A DNA stretch of 39,261 bases from WSXY01 sp038325105 (GCA_038325105.1 JBBQIR010000013.1:1-39261); one strand, 5' to 3'; shown: positions 1 through 8,987, numbered from the stretch's first letter. Translations and numbers: made by a program. The notes: a model not told the origin generated them from the sequence alone.

Positions 1-2138
1 CTCGCAGTGATAGTCGCGGGCACTGTCGGCGCGCTCTTGTCGATGCGGATGGTGGCGGTCTTGGTGGCCTCAACGTTGCCCGCAGCGTCTGCCGACCTGA
101 AGAGCAGCGTCGACGTTCCCTCGGTGGTTACCGGAATCGGCGCAGCGTAGGCGGTATTGGCACCGCCGTTGAGCTTCCAGGTCGTTGAGGTGATTTGCCC
201 CGCGTCGGTCGGTGTGAGCGTCACGTTCACGTTCGCGTTCTGCCACGGAACCGGAGCGTTGCTCGTGGTGACCGGCGGGTTGCGGTCGACCAGGATCGGT
301 CCCAGGCTCCGCGTCGCGGTCCAGTTACCGGCACGGTCGACGGTGCGCAGGTTGAAGTACCAGCGCCCGTCCGCAAGCGAGGTGGACGTGCTCACGGTAC
401 TCGTCGTGTTCGAGAGCGTGGTCGTGGTCGCACGTATGCCGGTTATCGAGATATCGTCCCAATCACAGTACTCGTTCGTCCGGTCCACCGACCCGCTGAA
501 TCGGACCCGGATGGTTCCCCCTCCCGGGAGCGCGAACGAGCGCGGAGCCCAGCCGGCGTTCGGTGGCGCACTCCGCAGCAACGTCCAGTTGCCGCCCCCG
601 TTGAGAGAGTATTCGAGGCGCGCGTAATCGGACCCCGTGTCCAGTCCGGTCGTGTAGTCGAAATACGACAAGACGACCGAGCTCATACCGGTGAGGTCGA
701 AGTCCTTGTAGAAGCCCATCGTACGGCGTGTGCCATTGGCGTTTGTCCACAGTTCCGCCGCATAGCCACTATTGGCCCGCATGTTCTGGCTCCGCACGTA
801 AGTCGTCGGTTCACCTGTGTCCGCCGTCAGCACGCGCGTCCAATCTGACGGCCAGGTGGCGTCCGGGAACGACTGCACCTCGAGAGTAGCGTTGGCCGTA
901 GTCGTGACACTCATCGTGACCGTGGCGATCGTCGATTGGTCGAGCGTGGTATCGGGCGTCCCGACTGCGTTCAGACTCCAGGAGTACGAAGCGCCCGCGA
1001 CGCCGGTGCACGTGTCGGTCGAGGTGGTCGAGTTCACGGTGACCGTGCTGACAGTCGACCATACGCCGACCGAGTGCGTCGTGCTCGCGAGCGCGGGGAG
1101 GCTCGGGGCAACGGAGTCCGACACGGTCACCGCCTGTGTTCGAGTCGTGATGCCGCCCCGGTTATCGGTGGCCGTCCAGTTCACGGTCGTCGTGCCCACC
1201 GGGAGTATCCCGGTGAGGTCGCTCGTCAGGCTTACAATGGTCCCGTCGGGGTCGCTCGCGGTGACATCCCCCACTCCAGCGTAGCCGACGTACGCGTTCG
1301 GACGGTTTCCCTCGAGAACGCGGTCAGTGACGGACATCAGGGGTGGGATGTTCGGCGCGACCCCGGCCCGTACCTCCCAGACGTACCGGCCGAGCTGAGC
1401 CTCATCGTTGATGTAGTTCTGAATCAGCGACGTGGCCGACACCGACGTGTCCAGGAGGGTGCTCGTGCTGCCCTGGGCCGTACCGGATCCGGGAAGCTCG
1501 AAACCACTGCCATCCGAACGGCCCCACCCGACCCGGGCACGAGTGCTCGAGCTCGCGGTGGCCATGTCCCAGGTGACCGCGTCGTAGTTGAACGTGAAAT
1601 CGAAGTTGCCGGCTCCGGTGTCGGAGCGGTCGATGATGACGAGCTGGAAGGAGTTCTTCTGGGTGTTTCCCGCGGTCGCGTAGTTGTAGCGTCCGACGTC
1701 GATCCAGTTCACGAAGAAGGCCGCGTGCCCGTCGACGGTCGGCACACTACCCGGAGTGATATTGCTGTAGGTAACCTGGCCCATCGATGTGTTTCGCGTG
1801 TCGACGTCCGCCCAGAACGGCGCCATCATGTTCTGCCCGAGCGAGCTCAGGGCTACGTTCGGGTTGTACCCGGTGTAGCCCGTCCCGAACGTACAGTTGC
1901 CGTTCATGTTGATGTAGATCTGGTTGTAGAGCGTACCGTTCCAGTTCATCGTGAACGGCAGCCCCACGACCTGGTTCGCGGTGTCGTCAGCACGCGGGAC
2001 CAGGTTCGTATTGAAACCGGCAGGTGTCATGATCGCATCAGGACCCGCAGCGCGTGCTCCCGCCGGGAAGACCAACAGACCTACGACGAGAACCGCGCAC
2101 GCCAGAGCCACCCGGCCGATGAGCGGCCACGCCTGCAT
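1..2138 (-). CDS. Secreted nidogen-domain (NIDO) surface protein, 3' end outside the window
   Basis: The frame is open from 2138 to the window edge, about 712 residues, and the C-terminus is cut off. Residues 1-31 form a signal peptide ending in ARA. A NIDO-like domain follows at about 32-255 (motifs NGNCTFGTGYTGYNPN, APFWADVDTRN, FFVNWIDVGRY, FDFTFNYDAVTWD). After that come a short HYR/Ig-like part (about 265-345), a jelly-roll part (about 420-565, with SYFDYTTGLD and CDWDDISITG) and at least one OmpL47-like Ig repeat (about 616-712, with SADAAGNVEATKTA). NIDO domains are known from extracellular adhesive proteins, so a surface or matrix role is inferred. The start at 2138 has GGAG 10 bases upstream. 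An in-frame ATG at 2186 would add 16 residues (MEQRVVQDRACRSVGS). The gene lies 169 bases after recJ on the same strand and probably has its own promoter. Confidence 0.8.
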   Translation of the reverse strand, partial: MQAWPLIGRVALACAVLVVGLLVFPAGARAAGPDAIMTPAGFNTNLVPRADDTANQVVGLPFTMNWNGTLYNQIYINMNGNCTFGTGYTGYNPNVALSSLGQNMMAPFWADVDTRNTSMGQVTYSNITPGSVPTVDGHAAFFVNWIDVGRYNYATAGNTQKNSFQLVIIDRSDTGAGNFDFTFNYDAVTWDMATASSSTRARVGWGRSDGSGFELPGSGTAQGSTSTLLDTSVSATSLIQNYINDEAQLGRYVWEVRAGVAPNIPPLMSVTDRVLEGNRPNAYVGYAGVGDVTASDPDGTIVSLTSDLTGILPVGTTTVNWTATDNRGGITTRTQAVTVSDSVAPSLPALASTTHSVGVWSTVSTVTVNSTTSTDTCTGVAGASYSWSLNAVGTPDTTLDQSTIATVTMSVTTTANATLEVQSFPDATWPSDWTRVLTADTGEPTTYVRSQNMRANSGYAAELWTNANGTRRTMGFYKDFDLTGMSSVVLSYFDYTTGLDTGSDYARLEYSLNGGGNWTLLRSAPPNAGWAPRSFALPGGGTIRVRFSGSVDRTNEYCDWDDISITGIRATTTTLSNTTSTVSTSTSLADGRWYFNLRTVDRAGNWTATRSLGPILVDRNPPVTTSNAPVPWQNANVNVTLTPTDAGQITSTTWKLNGGANTAYAAPIPVTTEGTSTLLFRSADAAGNVEATKTATIRIDKSAPTVPATITA

Positions 2139-2156
2139 ACTGCCGACACTCCGGCA
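2139..2156 (-). promoter_or_regulatory. Hairpin over the ribosome binding site of the nidogen-domain gene
   Basis: Read on the minus strand, CTGCCG-GAGTGT-CGGCAG is a perfect 6-bp inverted repeat. It ends one base before the ATG at 2138 and holds the only GGAG in reach of that start. If the mRNA starts upstream, the hairpin could mask the binding site. It is equally possible that the true start is the in-frame ATG at 2186, in which case the repeat is only coding sequence. Role uncertain. Confidence 0.3.
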
Positions 2157-2307
2157 GGCTCTGTCTTGCACGACTCGCTGCTCCATAGAGCTATCCCGTC
2201 CGGCGCCACTCTCGGCACGACAACTCAGTACCCTGCGGCTCTGGCACCAAAGACAGTGCGCCCAAGAATACCCCGCCCGTCAACCTGCGAACAACTCCCG
2301 CCAACCG

Positions 2308-5300
2308 CTATTCCTCGCGGCCCTCGGCCGACAGGTTCACATCTGGAAGAATGGGACGATTCAGGCGAGCGAGCAGGGTCTCCGGGTGTGCTTTCAGCAC
2401 ATCATCCTTAAAATCGGTAAATTCTTCGATTTCCTCAAGCCCTTCCGCGTATCTGACCGATGACGTGAGGTCGAGTCGTACCTCTGGCGCCGGAAGCAAC
2501 CTCAACCTTCGATAGGCGCCCGTGCCCTCGGATTCGACGAGACCAAGCTCCCGGAAGACCCCCACTGCGGCCGAAACCCCTTTGTCGACAAGCGCCGTAC
2601 CGGGCCGCATCGCCTTCACGCGGGCGGCGAGGTCGACGTTCGTGACCTCGAAAGCGTCCTCGCCCTGCGCGGATTGCTCCTTGAGAACGAGGTACAGGGC
2701 AGCCATGTCATCGCGGGTAGGTGCAAGGGACCCCAGGATCATCTGGTTGATCTTCGCATCCTTCTCACCGAAAAGGAGATGGATACGAGCCGGTGCACCG
2801 TCGCGCCCCGCCCTGCCGCACATCTGATTGAACTCAACGGCGTTGAACGGCAGGTGGTAGAGCACAACGTGCCGGATGTCTGGGATGTTGACTCCCTCTC
2901 CGAATGCGCTCGTTGACACCACCACGCGTACCGAGCCGTTCCGAAACGCATGTTCGACGGCGTGCCGCGATTCGCGGGTCATACCGCCGTTGTAAAACGC
3001 CACCGAATGGAGCAAGTCGGGCACACGAGTTCGCAACTGACGCGCAAGCTGGACGGTCGTTTCGCGCGAGTTCACGTACACGACGACCTTGTCCCCGGAC
3101 GCCGCGAGCGAGGCTACAACTGCCGCCTTATCGCCGGATGAGCGCCGGTCCTCCAGCAGTAGGTTCTCTCGGACAGTCGGGTCGAGCACCAGCACATCCG
3201 TTCCGAGAACCGATGTGATCGCCTCTGCGGTGGCGGTGTCGCACGTTGCGGTCGCAGCCAGGACCACCGGATGTCCGAGAAGCTCCAGCACGCGACCGAG
3301 CCGGGCGTACGCAGGCCGATGTCCGGCGCGCGTCAGTCCCACGTGGTGCGCCTCGTCTACCACGACAAACCCCACGCAACCGGCCTCAGCAAAACGCTCC
3401 GCATGATGGTCGAGGAACTCGGGCGTGGTGAGCACGACATCCACCGTCCCGTCCGACATGCCCGCAAATGCCTCATCGCGGGCGCGACCCGCTGACTCAC
3501 CGGTAACGGTACGAACGCGCAATCCGAGTTCTGCGAACGAGTCCTGCAGGTGAAAGACCTGATCGGCCACGAGGGCGCGCAGAGGGTATACGAACACGCT
3601 CGTCACTCCACGCGTGATGGCCGCGCGTGCGGCGTGCACGTGGAAGATGAGCGACTTCCCGCGGCCCGTCGCCATCACGACGAGCGTGTTCCGCCCATTC
3701 GAGAGGTGCTCGAGAGCGTCCGCTTGCGCAGGGTGCGTCAGCCGCCCGCCAATGAAGTGGCGGACGAGTTCGCCGTCGAGCGCTTCGGGTTCGAGCGCAG
3801 CGAGTTCCGCCTTACGCGTTGCACCAGCGAGCGCGACCGCCGCGTCGGACGTGAAGGCGTCCTGCCGGGAGACGAGGACATTCACACCGAGACTCTCCCC
3901 CGCCGCGCCGCCGGTAACATCCGCCACGACGATGTCGTACTCGACCCCTGCATCGATATAGGTGGCGAGCGCCGCCGCAAGCCTGCGGTTGAAGAAGCCG
4001 ACCTGATTGCCGAAGGGGTCGAAGATCGCACATGCGTTGGCGTCGTACTCGTTGTCGGGCTGGCGCTCAAGGCGAAGCGGCATGTCCGCCACAAGTCGCA
4101 AGATCGGGTTCTGACGGCCCTCGAACGTCACCCCCGCGAGCTTCGTATGAAACGCCGTCGCCTCCCCGATTCCGGCGTAGTCGCCCCGCGCCAGAATCTC
4201 GTCGGCGTGGGCGAAGAGATCGTCGACGAGATCGGCTGCGGGTGCGTGAACGGGAGCCGAGCGCAGGCGCATGTCACGCGCCATGATCTGTAGCCGCTCG
4301 CGACCCTGCCAGGTATCGACCTCAAGTTCGTATGCGATATCGACGGCGGACTCGGTGCCGATCACTTCGGCGATCACGGGGCAGCGGAACATGATGCCCG
4401 ATAGTGCGGCAACGCCGTCGTACGCCGTGAAGCGCAGGTGCTCGCCACTCTTGCCCACCGCGCGCCGCCCGTTGAGAAAAACACCTTTCGTCCCGAACAG
4501 CGGTTTCGCGTTCGCGAACCCGAACGGCTCGAGCCTGGCCAGTTCTGCCGCGAGTTCCCTGTTGAGCGCATCGAGCGGAACTTCGGCATCGACAGGTACC
4601 GTCGCTACGAACGAAGCGGCCGGCAGCTTCTGCATCCACGCGTTAAGCGCCCTGGAGAATTCCGCGACCCTGTCGGCAGCGAGGGTGACACCAACAGCCG
4701 CCGCATGCCCGCCGAAGCGGATGAGCATTGACTCCACCGAGGAGACAGCGGCGTACAGGTCAACACCGGCCACCGAGCGGCCCGAACCCTGCGCCTCCCC
4801 GTCATCTAGGCACAGCAGGATGACCGGCACACCATAGCGGCTCACAAGCCGCGACGCCACGATTCCGCGAACACCTTCGTGCCAACCTTCGCCCGCGACG
4901 ACGAGCATTCGATCGCCCTCATGGAAGACCTTCTCGGCTTCGATGATTGCGAGATCCATGAGGTCGCCCTCGGCCGCCTGTCGAAGGCGGTTATGCTCGT
5001 CGAGCATCTTGGCGAGCTCCACCGCTCGGTCCGGGTCGTCGGTCGTCAGGAGTTCGAGCGCGATCGCGGGGTCCGCCATCCGACCCGCCGCATTGAGGCG
5101 CGGAGCGAGTCCGAACGCGATGCGCTCAGCGGTAAGCACCGCGATGTCGAGTCCCGCCACGGTGGCAAGCGCGGCAACCCCGGGACGTGGGGCACGCCGA
5201 GTGCGCTCGAGACCCTCGGTTACGAGCGCGCGGTTCGCGCCGACGAGCGGCACGATGTCTGCGACCGTCCCGAGGGTCGCAAGATCCGCTAGCTCTTGCC

Positions 5301-5958
5301 ATTCATCGGGCCTCTCCAGAACCTCGCCCACCGCACGCACGAGCGCGAGCGACACGCCCGCGCCTGCGAGTTCATGGACCACGCCACTGGCGAGCTTGGG
5401 GTTGGCGACCGGGATACCCTCCGGCACGAGGCTGCCCGGCTCGTGGTGGTCGGTCACGACCACGTCGACTCCGTGTGCCTTGAGCGCCGCAACTTCTTCC
5501 GCCGAGGAGATACCAGTGTCCACCGTCACGACAAGCTGTGGCTCCATGCCCAGCACGCGTTCGAGTGCCACAGGAGTGAGCCCGTAGCCCTCGCGAAAGC
5601 GGTGGGGGACGGTCGCCTCGACGATGCCACCCAGCGCGGTCAGCCCCCGAAGCGCAACGGCAGCTGCCGAGATGCCGTCGAGGTCGAAGTCGCCAAAAAC
5701 CACGATGCGCTCACCATCGCGCACAGCGCGCGCGACGCGTTCAGCCGCCCTGGAAAGACCGGGAATCTCGGACGTGGCAGGCCAGTCCCGAACGAGCGAC
5801 GGCGCCAGAAACACGCGCGCCTCCTCGGCTGTTGTAAGACCGCGGGTAACGAGCAGCCCGGCCGTGACGACAGACAACCCGAGCGCCGTCGCCAGTTCGC
5901 GAACGACCCCCTCATCGGGCTCTGATACGGCCCACTCTCCCAGAGTGCAATCTGTCAT
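2308..5958 (-). CDS. recJ: RecJ exonuclease fused to a HIRAN domain and a RecQ-like helicase
   Basis: One chain of about 1216 residues, roughly twice a normal RecJ. Residues 1-570 are RecJ: DHH motif GDFDLDG (about 90-96), TVDTGISS (about 146), TDHHEPG (about 170), APRLNAAGRM and GGHAAAVG. Residues about 603-695 match a HIRAN domain (GVTFEGRQ, LERQPDNEYDANACA, GNQVGFFNRRLA). Residues about 740-1100 are a superfamily-2 helicase of RecQ type: Walker A TGRGKS with Lys near 768, VVDEAHH near 868, AATATCDTAT, and motif VI QMCGRAGRDG near 1047. A winged-helix-like tail follows, with no RecQ zinc domain visible. RecJ and RecQ are known to act together in RecF-pathway end resection, so a single-chain resection enzyme is inferred. 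It lies 77 bases after secF, the usual recJ place, with a hairpin between. ATG 5958 was chosen because TAGAAT ends 6 bases before it and no Shine-Dalgarno is seen; GTG 5964 is an in-frame alternative. Confidence 0.93.
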   Translation of the reverse strand: MTDCTLGEWAVSEPDEGVVRELATALGLSVVTAGLLVTRGLTTAEEARVFLAPSLVRDWPATSEIPGLSRAAERVARAVRDGERIVVFGDFDLDGISAAAVALRGLTALGGIVEATVPHRFREGYGLTPVALERVLGMEPQLVVTVDTGISSAEEVAALKAHGVDVVVTDHHEPGSLVPEGIPVANPKLASGVVHELAGAGVSLALVRAVGEVLERPDEWQELADLATLGTVADIVPLVGANRALVTEGLERTRRAPRPGVAALATVAGLDIAVLTAERIAFGLAPRLNAAGRMADPAIALELLTTDDPDRAVELAKMLDEHNRLRQAAEGDLMDLAIIEAEKVFHEGDRMLVVAGEGWHEGVRGIVASRLVSRYGVPVILLCLDDGEAQGSGRSVAGVDLYAAVSSVESMLIRFGGHAAAVGVTLAADRVAEFSRALNAWMQKLPAASFVATVPVDAEVPLDALNRELAAELARLEPFGFANAKPLFGTKGVFLNGRRAVGKSGEHLRFTAYDGVAALSGIMFRCPVIAEVIGTESAVDIAYELEVDTWQGRERLQIMARDMRLRSAPVHAPAADLVDDLFAHADEILARGDYAGIGEATAFHTKLAGVTFEGRQNPILRLVADMPLRLERQPDNEYDANACAIFDPFGNQVGFFNRRLAAALATYIDAGVEYDIVVADVTGGAAGESLGVNVLVSRQDAFTSDAAVALAGATRKAELAALEPEALDGELVRHFIGGRLTHPAQADALEHLSNGRNTLVVMATGRGKSLIFHVHAARAAITRGVTSVFVYPLRALVADQVFHLQDSFAELGLRVRTVTGESAGRARDEAFAGMSDGTVDVVLTTPEFLDHHAERFAEAGCVGFVVVDEAHHVGLTRAGHRPAYARLGRVLELLGHPVVLAATATCDTATAEAITSVLGTDVLVLDPTVRENLLLEDRRSSGDKAAVVASLAASGDKVVVYVNSRETTVQLARQLRTRVPDLLHSVAFYNGGMTRESRHAVEHAFRNGSVRVVVSTSAFGEGVNIPDIRHVVLYHLPFNAVEFNQMCGRAGRDGAPARIHLLFGEKDAKINQMILGSLAPTRDDMAALYLVLKEQSAQGEDAFEVTNVDLAARVKAMRPGTALVDKGVSAAVGVFRELGLVESEGTGAYRRLRLLPAPEVRLDLTSSVRYAEGLEEIEEFTDFKDDVLKAHPETLLARLNRPILPDVNLSAEGREE

Positions 5959-5964
5959 GGCCAC

Positions 5965-5970
5965 ATTCTA
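5965..5970 (-). promoter_or_regulatory. -10 element TAGAAT for a leaderless recJ mRNA
   Basis: On the minus strand TAGAAT is followed by six bases and the ATG at 5958, so a transcript would begin at or near the start codon. There is no purine-rich ribosome binding site. A -35 hexamer is not evident. The same arrangement precedes tgt. Confidence 0.4.
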
Positions 5971-5975
5971 ACTGT

Positions 5976-6006
5976 CGGGGCTGACACGCATCGCGCATCA
6001 GCCCCG
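5976..6006 (-). terminator. Hairpin between secF and recJ
   Basis: CGGGGCTGA at 5976-5984 pairs perfectly with TCAGCCCCG at 5998-6006 across a 13-base loop. It lies 30 bases beyond the secF stop and just before the putative recJ promoter. No T-run follows, so it may attenuate or protect a 3' end rather than act as a strong intrinsic terminator. Confidence 0.45.
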
Positions 6007-6035
6007 GCTGGATTTCGTTCAAGTGCGAAGCGAGC

Positions 6036-6962
6036 TTAGGACGCCTTTGCGACCTGCTTGGTGCCGTACTTCTTCTTGAGCGCCTGGTACCGCGGCTCGG
6101 TCTCTTTCCAGACGGCATAGAGCGGGCTGGCGAGCCCGATCGATGAGTAGGCGCCTGAGATGAGACCGACGGTCATCGCGAATGCGAAGTCACGTAGCGT
6201 CTCTCCGCCGAAGAGCAACAGGCATCCGACCGGGATGATCTGCGACATAGCGGTGTTGATCCAGCGCATGAATATCTGGTTGATCGAGTCGTTCGCCATC
6301 TCCATGAACGTCCTCTTGCCCACGCTCGATGTGTTCTCCCGGATGCGGTGGAACACGACAATCGTGTCGTAGAGCGAGTACCCGATAATCGTGAGGAGCG
6401 CAGCAATCGTGTTCGGCGTGATCTCACGTCCGAACAGCACGTAAACGCCGAGCACGATGAGCGTGTCGTGAATGATGCCGATGATTGCCGCAACCGACAT
6501 CTTGTACTCGAAGCGCAGCGAGACGTACACGAGAATCGCGAAGATCGACACCATCAGAGCGACGAGCGCGGCTCGCGTGACGTTTGCCCCCCAGCCCGCG
6601 CCGATGGTCGTGACGTTGAGGTCGTCTTGCGGTATGCCAAGCTCCGTAGCGACGTCCGCCATGGCCTTCTCGGCGATGGCGACGTCTTTCTCGGCGGTGC
6701 GAACAATGAACGCACCCTTGTCGGTCGGCTGGATGGTGGCGTTCTGCGCGTCGGTGACCTTGGCGGCGACGAGCGCGTCGCGGACGGTCTCAACCGTGAC
6801 ACCCTCCTTGGCACCAAAGGTCATGACAGTGCCGCCCTGGAACTCAACGCCGAAGTTCAGCCCGATGAATGCTATCGCCAGAACGCTCGCGATGACCAGG
6901 GCGGCCGAAACGATGAATAACACGTTGCGCATGCCCATGAAGTTGATTTTGACCTTAGCCAT
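6036..6962 (-). CDS. secF: Protein translocase subunit SecF
   Basis: 308 residues. SecF forms the proton-driven SecDF complex that pulls proteins out of the SecYEG channel on the outer face of the membrane. Seen: an N-terminal TM (VLFIVSAALVIASVLAIAFIG), the motif FGVEFQGGTVM, a periplasmic-type P4 region, and five further hydrophobic segments including the family motif TIIGYSLYDTIVVFHRIREN. The length is normal. The ATG at 6962 overlaps the secD stop codon, so the two are translationally coupled. A GTG nine bases further upstream is in frame but poorer. Confidence 0.97.
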   Translation of the reverse strand: MAKVKINFMGMRNVLFIVSAALVIASVLAIAFIGLNFGVEFQGGTVMTFGAKEGVTVETVRDALVAAKVTDAQNATIQPTDKGAFIVRTAEKDVAIAEKAMADVATELGIPQDDLNVTTIGAGWGANVTRAALVALMVSIFAILVYVSLRFEYKMSVAAIIGIIHDTLIVLGVYVLFGREITPNTIAALLTIIGYSLYDTIVVFHRIRENTSSVGKRTFMEMANDSINQIFMRWINTAMSQIIPVGCLLLFGGETLRDFAFAMTVGLISGAYSSIGLASPLYAVWKETEPRYQALKKKYGTKQVAKAS

Positions 6963-8259
6963 GCTGGGCACCGCCCTTCAGGCCGAAGAGAGCAGGCATC
7001 TTCGGTGCCACCGACTCGGCGAGCAGCCGCACGATCGGACCGGTGAAGAGCAGCGCGACCACGAGGTCGAGGATGATACCCAGAATGAGCGTGAACGCGA
7101 AGCCTCTCACGGGACCGATTGCGAGCCAGTAGAGTGCGATTGCCGACACAAGCGTCACGATGTCGGCGTCGATGCTCGTACCGATCGCGTGACGCACGCC
7201 GGACTTGGCGGCACTGCGGTATACCTTGCCCAGTTCAACCTCTTCTTTGAAGCGCTCGAAGATGAGGATGGACGTGTCTGCGGCGACGCCGATGGTGAGA
7301 ATCAGACCGGCAATACCCGGCAGGGTCACCGAGAACGCGCCTACCGAAGACAGGATCGAGAGCGTGCCGAGCATGAGGGCACCGTAGATCGCCAGCGCCA
7401 GAACGCTCACGACCCCCAGACCGCGGTAGTACGCGATCATGAACACGCCGACGAGCGCGAGACCTATGAGGCCCGCAAGCAGGCCCTGCTGCAGCGAGTC
7501 CTGGCCCAGCGTCGGTCCGACAACACGCGACTCCGAGAACTCGAGCGCGAACGGCAGCGCACCGGCCTGGAGAACGGCGGCGAGGCGCTTGGCCTCCTCG
7601 GCACTGAACGTACCGGAAATCTGCGTCGACCCGTCGGTGATCGGCTCCCGTATCTGCGCGACCGACTGCACGACGTTGTCGAGCAGGATCACCACATACT
7701 GACCGACGTTCTCGGTCGTGAACGTGCCCCAGGCATCGGTACCCTCCTGGTCGAAGTCGAGCGACACTGCCGGAAGGTTCTGACCGTCGAGGCTCGTACC
7801 CGCCGTCTTGACGCTCGCGCCGGAGACCACGACCGCTGTCTCGTCGTAACTGCCGGCCGGGACCTTGACACCGTAGGCGAGCTGCTCGGAAGTCTCGATG
7901 CTCCGGAGATCGACGAACACGAGCTGACCGGTCGAGCCGAGCGCGGCGAGCGCCTGCTTGGAATCACGGATACCCGGAATCTGTACGAGGAACGATCGGT
8001 CGCCCTGTCGCTGAACGGACGCCTCACTCACACCAAGAGCGTTGACGCGCTCGGTGAGGATGGTTTCCGCCCGGTCCATGCCATCAACCGTAAGCGTCTG
8101 GTTGCCGGTCGGCTTCGCGGTCAGGATGACCGAGAGACCGCCTTTGATGTCGAGGCCCTGCGTGATCTTCTTGTCGAGCGGCCAGAACAGCCACCACGAC
8201 ACCGCCACGAGGGCGATGATGGTGACGAGCGCCACGACGTTGCGTGTCTTCGGGTCCAT
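6955..8259 (-). CDS. secD: Protein translocase subunit SecD
   Basis: 434 residues. Partner of SecF in the SecDF export motor. An N-terminal TM (NVVALVTIIALVAVSWWLFW) is followed by GLDIKGGLSVIL, the family motif after the first helix. A large outer-face P1 region runs to about residue 255, and five C-terminal helices follow with TLPGIAGLILTIGVAADTSI and LIFERFKEE; the conserved Asp of the D-A-N region is kept (AADTS). The start MDPKTRN at 8259 was chosen over upstream in-frame codons because it places the TM at the N-terminus as in the family. It lies 50 bases after the HD gene and overlaps secF. Confidence 0.97.
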   Translation of the reverse strand: MDPKTRNVVALVTIIALVAVSWWLFWPLDKKITQGLDIKGGLSVILTAKPTGNQTLTVDGMDRAETILTERVNALGVSEASVQRQGDRSFLVQIPGIRDSKQALAALGSTGQLVFVDLRSIETSEQLAYGVKVPAGSYDETAVVVSGASVKTAGTSLDGQNLPAVSLDFDQEGTDAWGTFTTENVGQYVVILLDNVVQSVAQIREPITDGSTQISGTFSAEEAKRLAAVLQAGALPFALEFSESRVVGPTLGQDSLQQGLLAGLIGLALVGVFMIAYYRGLGVVSVLALAIYGALMLGTLSILSSVGAFSVTLPGIAGLILTIGVAADTSILIFERFKEEVELGKVYRSAAKSGVRHAIGTSIDADIVTLVSAIALYWLAIGPVRGFAFTLILGIILDLVVALLFTGPIVRLLAESVAPKMPALFGLKGGAQHG

Positions 8260-8309
8260 GTCTGTCTCTCGTCCTGCCTTCCGGTCGAATGTTCCGATTC
8301 GAGACCTTG

Positions 8310-8984
8310 CTAGAGCAACTTGGTCCCGTTTATCACCAGACTGAAGTTCGCATCGAGCACTTCGGCCGCCTTGCGGCACATCTGCATGCGCGACAGGAAT
8401 ATCTCAAAGTACTCCATTACCTGACTCACGCCCGTGTCGATGTCGAGTTCCAGCGTGAGCAGGCGGCTGTCGTCATCGACACGTAGAAACGACCGTTTGG
8501 CAGCGTAGTTCACACGGTCGTGGATGTCGAACGTAATCGGGTCGGGATTGCGGACTCGCGTGTGATGGACGTCGGCTTTGTCACCGATGATGATGGCGGC
8601 CCCGATCGGTGTAGCCGGCGTCCCGATCTCCTCTTCGTGGTTACCGAGGGCATTCATGACGACCGCTATCTCCGAGAAATCCATCCCGAGTCGTACGAGT
8701 GCCGACTTCGCTAGTAGCGCGGCGCTTACACCGTGAAACTCACGCGAGATGCAGTTGCCGATGTCGTGCATGAATCCCGCGATCGCGCCGACTTCCGCCT
8801 CGCGCTCGGGGTAGCCGAGACGACGTAGCACATTGCCGGCAATATGAGCAACGAGGTTCGCGTGCCGCAGTCCGTGCTCGGTGTAGCCAAGCGTGCCAAG
8901 GTAGTCGTCACCCATCTGGAGGTACGCAAGCACGCCCGGATCGGTTTGAATTGTTTCGAGAGTGACCGGAGCGCCAGAACTCAT
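8310..8984 (-). CDS. HD-domain metal-dependent phosphohydrolase inside the sec operon
   Basis: 224 residues, no signal peptide or TM, so cytosolic. The HD metal-site pattern is complete: His41 (GLRHANLV), His73-Asp74 (FMHDIGN) and Asp135 (IGDKADVHHTRVRN). HD proteins hydrolyse phosphate esters, often of nucleotides or signalling nucleotides; nothing here fixes the substrate. The ATG at 8984 lies three bases after the yajC stop, with GAGG inside the yajC end, and secD follows 50 bases on. It is therefore co-transcribed with yajC-secDF. Whether it serves export or is only a passenger is unknown. Confidence 0.85.
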   Translation of the reverse strand: MSSGAPVTLETIQTDPGVLAYLQMGDDYLGTLGYTEHGLRHANLVAHIAGNVLRRLGYPEREAEVGAIAGFMHDIGNCISREFHGVSAALLAKSALVRLGMDFSEIAVVMNALGNHEEEIGTPATPIGAAIIIGDKADVHHTRVRNPDPITFDIHDRVNYAAKRSFLRVDDDSRLLTLELDIDTGVSQVMEYFEIFLSRMQMCRKAAEVLDANFSLVINGTKLL

Positions 8985-8987
8985 GTG

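Noticed and set aside
2187..2307. Riboswitch in the leader of the nidogen-domain gene
   Set aside because: I compared it with cyclic-di-GMP-I and cobalamin cores and found no matching conserved blocks.
936..2411. Long plus-strand open frame across the nidogen-domain gene
   Set aside because: It is rich in Arg, has no recognisable domain, and lies opposite a frame with a signal peptide and clear domains. It is a shadow of GC-rich coding DNA.
6472..8313. 613-residue plus-strand frame opposite secF and secD
   Set aside because: Arg/Asp/Glu-rich nonsense composition; the opposite strand encodes intact SecF and SecD.
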